Of a stretch of 64,000 nucleotides of DNA, positions 1 to 64,000 are shown one piece after another. Below the pieces are notes generated by a model. That model had not been told where the DNA came from, ran no database searches, and was given only the letters and a program-made list of their open reading frames with translations. The stretch comes from Anoplopoma fimbria (Eukaryota > Chordata > Actinopteri > Perciformes > Anoplopomatidae). The stretch is from the NCBI RefSeq assembly GCF_027596085.1, contig NC_072456.1, positions 17,560,744-17,624,743 on the forward strand. The letters are read 5' to 3'. The stretch's first letter is position 1. Each line of letters opens with the position of its first letter. The position numbers and the translations under genes were made by a program.

Positions 1-601
1 AGATAATTGCTGTTGAGAATTTCAAATCAAAGTTTTCTTCACTGTGTGTCAAAGTGTGTTCATTTATTTACTCAATTAAGGTTTTTTTTCAGAACTTTCT
101 AAAGGGAGTTTTAACAAAGTTTAACTAAGCATCTGCTTTTACAAACTCAGATTTAACCAGTTTCCATCTGGACCTAAATATCAATCAGAGGAAGACACCA
201 AAATAAATATTCCCAACACCATGATGTCTCCTGTTAATCTTAATGCAGCTTCAGTATCCTGGTGCGCTCAATTTCCTTCCCCTGATATCAAGTGTGCTGT
301 GTTTTTTTGTGTGTGTTTGACACCGTTATAACCTTACATACAGTGCACTACTTTAATCTAGGAAAATATAAGCCATGAAATAATGTATTTATGGGTCTGA
401 AAACTTTTCAGGCATGTGGATGAATGCCACTGAGAACAGCTTTAACCCGGGACCGACTGGTGGACTCCCAACGTATCGTTGACTCTTATGCAGCCACCCT
501 ATTGCATAATAAACTATCTATTACAGCAGTAAAGCTATGAGACTCTTTCAAAAATAAAGCGCTCAGGGGGAAGTCATTGAAGAGCTGGCTGTCCTTCTCA
601 C
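1..601. other. Start of a TTLL7 intron; no gene seen
   Basis: This stretch follows the exon 19 donor in transcript direction. I looked on the minus strand for the expected C-terminal TTLL7 peptide (YLLPG... and the tyrosine/asparagine-rich tail) and did not find it. The sequence is AT-rich with short TG runs and no recognised repeat. Confidence 0.6.
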
Positions 602-56339
<55,738 letters not shown>

Positions 56340-56589
56340 CTCAGGGGCTGGAGGAGTGGAGGGGCAAGCCAAGCTTTCTGCCAAGCTTGGCGGGAGGGCG
56401 GGCCTCACAGGGTACTCACAGCACCCTCCAGGGGGTCTTTCACACTTGCAGTAGTTAGTCTTCCCTGTCTCGGGCTGTATGGACAATGTGGTTCAGGATG
56501 GCCCGATGGATCATCTGAGCATCTCCCTGGTGCCTTTCAGCAACATAAAGAGCGGCAGCAGAGTCTTGAGTGTGCATGGGAGTTAGCAG

Positions 56590-56623
56590 TGGTGGGGAAG
56601 AGTGAGGGGGGGGAGGGGGGGGC
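56590..56623 (+). other. G-rich block, possible G-quadruplex
   Basis: Contains GGGG followed by two runs of about 8 Gs separated by a single A, roughly 260 bp upstream of the TTLL7 start codon on the opposite strand. Composition is seen directly; quadruplex formation is inference. Confidence 0.5.
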
Positions 56624-56792
56624 CTCCCAAGGGTCCACACAGCCCCAGCTTCTTTACAGCCCCAAGAGGTGAGAGGGAAGGAGAGGGGTGGACAGAGGGA
56701 TGGATAGGAATGCCTGTAGAAGAGAAGAAAAAAAAGATCTTTGCAGCAGCAGAACAGTAGTAGTAGTGGGCTGACTGCTCAGATGGTGACGA

Positions 56793-56794
<2 letters not shown>

Positions 56795-56883
<89 letters not shown>
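56795..56883. repeat. (TG)n microsatellite, about 89 bp
   Basis: TG array about 460 bp upstream of the TTLL7 start codon, in presumed 5'UTR-intronic or promoter-distal sequence. Confidence 0.98.
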
Positions 56884-56886
<3 letters not shown>

Positions 56887-57887
56887 CTCTCAGTGGACTG
56901 GAGTGCATTGGACATGCTTTTGATGTAATGCAGCAGCAGCAACGGCAGCACACAGTCCGATCACAGGCTACATCAGTCAATCTGACACCAGGCGTAACAG
57001 TTCAGTGAGAGCTCTGTACAGCTCGGACGCTCTAGTACTACTAATTAAATAATCTAAAGCTGTGTGACGTCCGCTGGACTAATTGGTATTCCATGGAACC
57101 ACTGTGAAATATTAATGTGGTTGTCAAGTAAAGGGTTTTGCAGAATCTCATTGTGCCTGATGCTTATGCCAGCTGGGTTTCATTGTATGGCTGAGAGGTC
57201 ACTTCATTCAAACAGATGGCATCTTTACAGTGGTTTATTAAAAGCATGCTTCAGGCTATGAAGTGGTGTGGGGAATTAACACCAGTCATCAGCCAGATTT
57301 TGTTATTGTTTGGCTCTGGTCTGAGAGTGTGGTCTTCAAAACCACAATTTTGGGGGTAACAAACCATTGCTGAGATGCCCTGTCACATTTCATTTTTTGC
57401 GGGCTTGCGAGGCATAATGACTCAGTTGTTAGCACTGTTGCATCATAGCAAAAGAGGACAATGTTTGAGTCCCTGTCTTGTTTGTGTGGGATTTGCATGT
57501 TTTCCTTTTGTCACTATATGTTGTTTTAGATTTTCAGAGAGATCAGCATCACTGGGTTATTTTGCAGGGACTTAAGCCTGAATGTAGATCTGAATATAAA
57601 TTGAAATGTAAGCCTGCGAAGAAAATTTTTTGAATATGTGTGAATGCACGATAGTCTTCATAACGTTACAGACTGTCAAAGTAAATGCAGTTCTTGTTTG
57701 TTGCCTCTGGGTCTAACGGTCAGTGATGAGTGACTCACAGTGGGAAGGGTAACGTTGGAGGATAAACAGCAGAGCTACAGGTCCAGTTGGAAATAAACAA
57801 TCTTTTTGTATTTTTCCAAAGGAGAAATCTGAAAGTTTTGTGAGTGAAAGAAAACTCTTAAAATATTTTGATAAACAAATGTTAACA

Positions 57888-58690
57888 TACAGTGGTGGAA
57901 AGATTCCTACTTAAGAAAAAAATAGTGTAAAATACTCTATTATAAGTAAAAGTACTACCCTGAGCCTTCCTCGTAGCACTTATTGCACTCGTATTAGTTG
58001 TTGCACTTACTGTATTTGTATCAGTTCGCTGCACTTATTGAATTTGTATTTGTTTACTGCACTTATCCTATTCGTAGTAGTTTGTAGCACATATTATATT
58101 CGTATTAGTCTGTTGCAATTATTGTTTTCGTAGTAACTTGCCTCTGCACTATACTTTTGCTCTGGCTTATGCTTTAAGATGCTTGTTTAAGAAAGGAGAT
58201 GCACTTATGACTTCTGGTGACTAGTAGTTCTCTTGAATACCTCTATGTTGAATACACTTCCTGTAAGTCACTTTGGATAAAAGCGTCTGCTAAATGACTG
58301 TAATGTAATGTAATGTAAAAGTCATGTGACTCAGGTTAAAGTACAAAAGTAATAAAAACAAATTACTTGAAAACTTCAAAAGTAAAAGTAACCATTATGC
58401 AGAACAATGTATATTATATGATTGTATCAATACTGATGCAATGATTTGTTCATCGTTTTAATGTTGCAGCTGGTAAAGGTTGGGCTCATTATAATTACTT
58501 TATATACTGCTGGGTAGTTTAATCTATAATAATATATCGTAATTTATTTTTTTGATTATATTTTGTATTGTTAATCTGAATCTGTCAAGTAACTAATGCT
58601 GTCAGATAAATGTAGTGCAGTAAAAGTACCTATATGAGATGCAGTGGAGAAGAAGTAAAAAGTAGCATAAAATGGAAAAACTCTATTGCA
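57888..58690. mobile_element. Fish DNA-transposon repeat hosting a nested LINE tail
   Basis: The left part (CAGTGGTGGAAAGATTCCTA... to AAGTAAAAGTAC at 57957) and the right part (GTTAAAGTACAAAAGTAATA ... GTAGCATAAAATGGAAA) look like halves of one common teleost repeat, whose consensus I remember as 'cagtggtggaaag...aagtaaaagtac'. They are separated by an L2-type tail. No coding capacity. Confidence 0.6.
57971..58318 (+). mobile_element. L2-type LINE 3' tail, second copy
   Basis: Closely similar to the copy at 6192-6489: diverged 27-28-bp tandem units, then CTCTGCACTATACTTTTGCT, AAGCGTCTGCTAAATGACTG and TGTAA repeats. It keeps the complete GGATAAAAGCGTCTGC motif that the first copy has lost by a 3-bp deletion. 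Confidence 0.75.
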
Positions 58691-59910
58691 ACTGCTTCAA
58701 CATAGTACTGAATGACAGTAAATGTTCTTAGTAACATTCCCCAACTGTCAGCATGAATACATTCAATAACTGTTTGTCCAACTTTAGTCAATGAATGTGA
58801 TAGCAGGTTTGAAGTATTCTGTTTCTACTCAATGTAATACTAATTACTAACAGCAATGCTAATATATTTAACAACACAATTATAAAAGAATCTGGAAGGT
58901 ATACAGCATTTCTGCAACATGCTTAATTTTTTTTCAGTGATGAAAACAAGTCATTTGAATGTTAAGATCTGGAAAGATGCCAGAGTGCAAATAAGCCTCA
59001 AAAATGGAGCTTGTTTATCATAAAAAAAACAAATCCTGGGGTAGGATCCCGCCTCAGCCCCCTACAGAGGTCCGGACTAAGCCCCAAATGTCCTGAAATC
59101 CTATATAAGCCCCTCTTTAAAGACAAAGCAGCATTCCGGTGGACCGGAGACTCACAACTTCCTGTCAAATGATGGACTGGCGAGCAAAACATTTACAGCA
59201 TGCTCGGAACGATTCCAGCAGCTCATGATCCTTGCAAGTCAAATAGTTCATGTAGCTGCTCAATTCTGAATTGACAATGATCCATACTAATAGATTGAGG
59301 GGTCAGAACCCCCCTCCATCATGGAGCTACAAGATAAATCCGAAGGATTGTGACATGATTAAGGGAAAGATAAACAACATATTCCTGCAACACAAAATTA
59401 AGTATATTTATCTTTGTGACTATCATCTGTGTTTTCTGGCAAACTACTGGATATTTTAACCTCTTCAGGTTTCTGAAATATTCTAAACATAAAAGAATGG
59501 AAAGATTTCACTTTGGCTGACCTGGTCGCAACCCATAAACAAGAAAGAACCACAAGAAACCAATGCCACATGTCACATGTAAAGCAGCTTCCTGCTCAGC
59601 CTCTTCTTGTGGTTGAGATGGGGACAATTATGCACATTCTAATCACAATGTATAATCTTCCATAGGAAAAATAGCCACAATTAAAAAATGTGACTCAATA
59701 AGGTGCAGGTATCAGACCATGAAGTATAGTAACAAATCTAACTACATGAATTATAAATCATAGGTAATATGCACAAGGCTATATCTTCAGTACACTTTTT
59801 CTGGTGCTGCTTCTGCATTTCATACAGAGATCAACAGTAGCCTCTAGTGGTGAGACTGAAAGGCTCTTTCTCTATCTACCCATGTTTACTGTCCATACAC
59901 ACAGATACAC

Positions 59911-59975
59911 ATTACATTACATTACATTACAGTCATTTAGCAGACGCTTTTATCCAGAGCGACTTACAGTCAGTA
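59911..59975 (-). mobile_element. L2-type LINE 3' tail, short third copy
   Basis: On the minus strand it reads GTAAGTCGCTCTGGATAAAA, then GCGTCTGCTAAATGACTG and repeated TGTAA units. Only about 65 bp remain, so this is a strongly 5'-truncated insertion. Confidence 0.75.
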
Positions 59976-62900
59976 GTATATTACATATTACATATACACC
60001 TGTAGGTTTACATGTACACATATGCACGTCAGAAGATATGCACACACGCCGACTTGAACAACAGACCTATCGATTCAATCAACATCCTCTAAACAAATTA
60101 GGATTGGGAAACAATCCAATCCCATTACGTGATCATTCTAGTCTTCACTGTCAGCCTCTTGGTTTGCATGTGGTAAGCACAGGACATTGATCCCGGAGAG
60201 GATAGAGACTGGAATGAGATCAGGGCAGAGGGGCAGAGCAACAACAAAGAGTCAGGGTGATAAAGTGAGGCAAGCTGTGCTGTTGACAACAACCTGCCCC
60301 TATCTCCCAGTGGTGTACTGGCTCTCTGTACAGGAGGCTGGGAACACTGTGTATGAAGGAGCAGTGGACCTTAGTGTCATGTAATCCCTCAGGAACAAAG
60401 GGGGATCTGACAGGCACGCATTATGCAACTAAACACCAACAAACGCATCTGTACAGATAGAAGACACATGCATAATGCAATGCAAGTAATCTCTGAAAAA
60501 TGCACACAATGCCCAGACAAGGGCTCCGATGTTAATCCTAATCATTCTACACAATATTGCAAGATTATGGATATTCATAATTTAAGGAGCAATTATTTGT
60601 ATTACTCTTTATAGTGTTTTGTTTGATCAAGATTGAGTATTAGTTTTGTCAGCCACAGTAGACATTCTTAATTAAACATAATATTTTTATATTTCAATTT
60701 AAGTAAAAAAAAAATAGGAATGATTCAATTAACATGTTTGTTTCAGACCTTTTATTTTTCAAAGTGCCAATATTTTGGATTAAGCTTGGACCCAAAACTT
60801 TAAAATCATGCTATCACGATAACTGAAAGCACAAAAGCATGTTCGCTACAAGAAATTCAGTTTTCAAATTTCCTTTCGCCTCTAGATTTTTTGATTTCTA
60901 TCTAGGCTTGTTTGCCTGACTACCGTTACTGTACGAGGTCGCGGTTGGAGCACTTTGGTTGCGCCCTGACGGATGACCCAGCAGATAGAGGCTCAGTCGT
61001 GTTCTGCTCATTTTCCTTAGTGGTAGTGGTGGTTATCAGCTGCAAGGCGGCCTAGTTTTACTTGCATTCACATGATAGAAGAGGGATATTTCAGTGTAAC
61101 CAGACACCAGATTAGAGAGAGCGATAGAGGGATTTAAGCAGGACATCCTGTTGATATCACAGGTTTCCATTGAGCTCAGTGGTCATTGTCACACGCCATA
61201 CACTTCCCATCGCTGCAGTAATTTAATTACTGTCTAATAAAATGGAAAAGATGCAATACTTTACAGAAAATGTATGTTTAAAATGAAAATAATAACATGT
61301 ATAACACCGCGCCATCCTTGGTAGTATACAGTATTATTTTGAAGTATCTATGAGCTGCTTTTTTGCAGTTTCTATCAACCTTCTGGTTACTTTTTGTAAT
61401 ATTGCTAGGAATACAAGATGAGTACATCCACAAAATGTGTGCAGACCTCAAAATGTATATACGGTACTTATATACTTTACTGCTAGCATCAACACAATTA
61501 ATCCCTCAGTGAAGTATTAAATCTTCATTAAATCCCTTTCACTGATAAGCCTCTGATGCAATGACACTTTTTCTCCAACAGAGTGAGCCAGAGGGCCACC
61601 ACAGCAGAGCAGTGCTTAACAGGCAGAACTCTATTGGATGCTGATCTCATGCATTTCCTCTTTGCCTCACACAGCGCAGAAAGGCTTCATTGTAGAGAGT
61701 CAGCTCTTCATGCTGCTCATCTGCACCACTCACTGTCTCACAGGCCCTAAATGCATGACAAAAGCATGTCTGTCTTTCAAGGCGTTGTTATGCAGAACTT
61801 ACCCCTAATTATCCAGCACAAGTTGAAGTTGTTAATGTGTGTTTTCACGTAACTATACGTCATGGTTCCTATCTCTCAGGAATATAGATACTTTTTTTTC
61901 CTGCAGCATTTAGGCTACATCACAAACAAATACTGAAACAACATCAGGAAGTAAAGTAGTTACCAAGAAATGAATTTCCCCACTGTTATTATCCAACTGT
62001 CATAAGACACTGGCACTTCAAAAATAGGGTACTCCCTTTAATATCAAAAGCAAATCGAAAAGGAGAACACAAATAGCTTTACAAAGTGTGCCAAAGGAAA
62101 ACTTGAACCAAAGCAAGATACTTTTTATTCATGACAAGCGGTGTCACATCTACTTACAAGTACTTTCAACCACCAGCGGTACTTCCCTGGAGGGTTTGTT
62201 TTAAGTTTTCCCTCGCTTGCATGAAACTACATCTTGAAAACCTCAAATACTGAATCAATAGAGGCTTGGGGAGACACCACTTAGCCTTATGTCAGCAGTT
62301 CTTTTCTGTACATGCAGTATGTCCCGGTCTTGCCATTACAGCACTGCAGGGACCTCAGGGTATGAATAACCATTCAAAAGGGCAGAGACACTGGCTGAGA
62401 ATGGAGACATGCTGTACTATAACACACTGAACAGCAAATGTAAACAAAAGAATTTCCTAGTAGAAAATGTAGCTTTTGTCATGAAAATAGTATAAAATCT
62501 ATTCGCTGGACGTGCAAATGGCACAATGCCAATGTGATTGTACAGCATGCTTGCAATTCCCTTTTGTAAAAAGTATTTATATCAACCACTTAGCTGTTAT
62601 CACCACATTGTCCTCACAGGAAAAAATTATAGCTGATTTTGTGGACTACTCTCACCGCAAAGTAGTTGGTTTAGAATTGCCAGTGGATCTAAAATTAGCT
62701 CAAACCAGTGACCCAACTCTGGCTTTGTGCCTTCTTCCAGATATGAGGAGGAACGAGTGTGGGAGCTGTCAGCCCACAGGGTACTGAAATACACCAACAA
62801 ACAGCTGAATGCTAAGCTTAACTTTATCAGATATAACCTACAGTGATGCAGTCAAAATGGTGAAATGTAAGATTCAATTACTGCCTTAGAACTGCAATTA

Positions 62901-64000
62901 AAGTTTGACATTAACTATGATCTTGCCCTACCTTATTTTTTTGTGACAAATTAGGGCAAATAACTTGTAGTTCCAACAATGTACAAATAGGTGTTTGTTC
63001 AACAAACACTGCACTCAAAGTAAGCGTACGTAAACGTAAACATATGCAGAAGTATCATCACCACATATGATTATAGGTTCCACTGTTAATTAAACACTTT
63101 CTTCTAAATGTGTATCGAATCCTCTCTGTTTATATCAAAATAAGACCAGGTTTCCGTTAGGGGTCTATGGTCGGCAAACCGAGCAAGGGTCTGTCCTAGA
63201 TATGAGAGGACTCACAGACATAATAAAGGGAAGGCCCTGTCAGGCAAAGAGTAAGAAATAAACAAACTACCTGCTGATACAGACTATATGTGTGTACTGT
63301 TGTGCATATGGCATGTAATTATAAAATGTGAATCTGAATCAAATAGCATCCAAGCTGAATTGCTAAGTTATTGTAGGTGCAATGTGCTGATTGAATATCC
63401 TTTATTAACCCCAACATTGCAGTATGCCCACTTTAGCCTCCATGAAAATAAAAGCTTATCCATATCATATCCTTCTTAATAGCCTTATCTCTGGGATAAA
63501 TCCAGGAGGCATGATGCCATCTAGAACTCATATGTTATGTTATAATTAGTATGTGATACATCTGCTCTTTTAGGAATGGTTATATCCAGGGTGCTCCATC
63601 AGCATGTGGTCTATAAGTGGCACACTGGGCTACAAACTAGACCAGCATAAACCAGATACCACGTCAGGTCAGATTGCTTTACATGCAAAGTAATAGCCTG
63701 AGCTAAGAAGCTATGCTATGGGATCAGCGAGGGGACCAGTGCTTTGCCACAGCATGGCAGTCAATGTGGTATCTTCCTGATCACTGAAAGAACAGTAGGC
63801 CATCCCCTTTAACGTATCTAGTCTGTATTTCTGGATTAACCCAAACTGGATTTCCTTAAACCTCGCTTGCATCGTGGGGATCAGGGTCTTGCACTCACAA
63901 ATGAAATGCCTCAGAGCCCAAGCAGGTGAATCATTGCTACCAATAAGTTGCTAGCAGGCAGTAGCTAGCGTTAGGTTGCTAGCCAGTCGTATAGGTCAGG

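Larger units (their letters stand above)
56884..64000. other. Upstream region without recognisable exon
   Basis: Apart from the transposon pieces listed separately, this 7.1-kb stretch shows no coding exon I can support. TTLL7 5' non-coding exons and its promoter may lie here or beyond 64000. A TATA-like string (CTATATAAGCCCC) at about 59100 on the plus strand and GCTAGC-rich sequence at the window end (63950-63983) were noted but not assigned. Confidence 0.5.

Noticed and set aside
59095..59125. TATA-like string followed by a purine-rich region as a promoter
   Set aside because: No coding exon or initiator-like context follows on either strand, and single TATA matches are common in AT-rich DNA.
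62512..62787. A 91-codon plus-strand open frame (MQMAQCQCDC...)
   Set aside because: I do not recognise it, it has no neighbouring exon-like blocks, and frames of this length are expected by chance in 64 kb.

Overview
This window is nuclear genomic DNA from a ray-finned fish, probably a percomorph teleost. It holds most of one protein-coding gene, TTLL7 (tubulin polyglutamylase, tubulin tyrosine ligase-like 7), on the minus strand. The call rests on 19 consecutive coding exons. Their conceptual translation follows vertebrate TTLL7 from the N-terminus (MPSPPNEG...) to about residue 888 with no missing blocks, and every exon-exon phase is consistent. The fish origin is inferred from the repeats: L2-type LINE tails ending in (TGTAA)n, a TA-flanked pogo-like transposon fragment, a LINE/SINE tail of the kind usually followed by TCTA repeats, and very dense CA/TG microsatellites.

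Layout, in transcript direction (high to low coordinates). 64000-56340 is upstream or 5'UTR-intronic DNA with no recognisable exon. It contains a nested transposon insertion (57888-58690), an L2 tail (59911-59975), a long TG tract and a G-rich block. The start codon is at 56339. Exons 1-9 (56339-29325) encode the catalytic TTL/ATP-grasp domain, including the ATP-contacting lysine (about K160), the FDLR block (about 202-205), D336 and the metal-binding E349-x-N351 pair. Exons 10-13 (27119-15677) encode the basic microtubule-binding helical region and its extension. Exons 14-15 (13019-10479) encode a disordered Ser/Glu-rich linker. Exons 16-19 (9336-602) encode the conserved C-terminal helical region. 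The final exon, expected to encode roughly 40 more residues, was not found in bases 1-601 and probably lies outside the window.

The introns make up more than 95 percent of the gene and hold all the other features: about 20 CA/TG microsatellites (the longest about 140 bp), MITE-like and pogo-derived elements, LINE tails, purine/pyrimidine-asymmetric tracts, a local duplication and a long palindrome. The observations most worth checking concern splicing. Exon 12 appears to use a GC donor with a frameshifting GT donor 4 nt downstream. The 3' splice site of exon 6 appears to be built from a retroelement tail. A roughly 88-nt CA repeat begins 11 nt after the exon 9 donor.

I found no second gene, RNA gene, CRISPR array or clearly new biological system. 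All calls come from reading the sequence and from remembered knowledge of TTLL7 and fish repeats; no alignment or database search was run.
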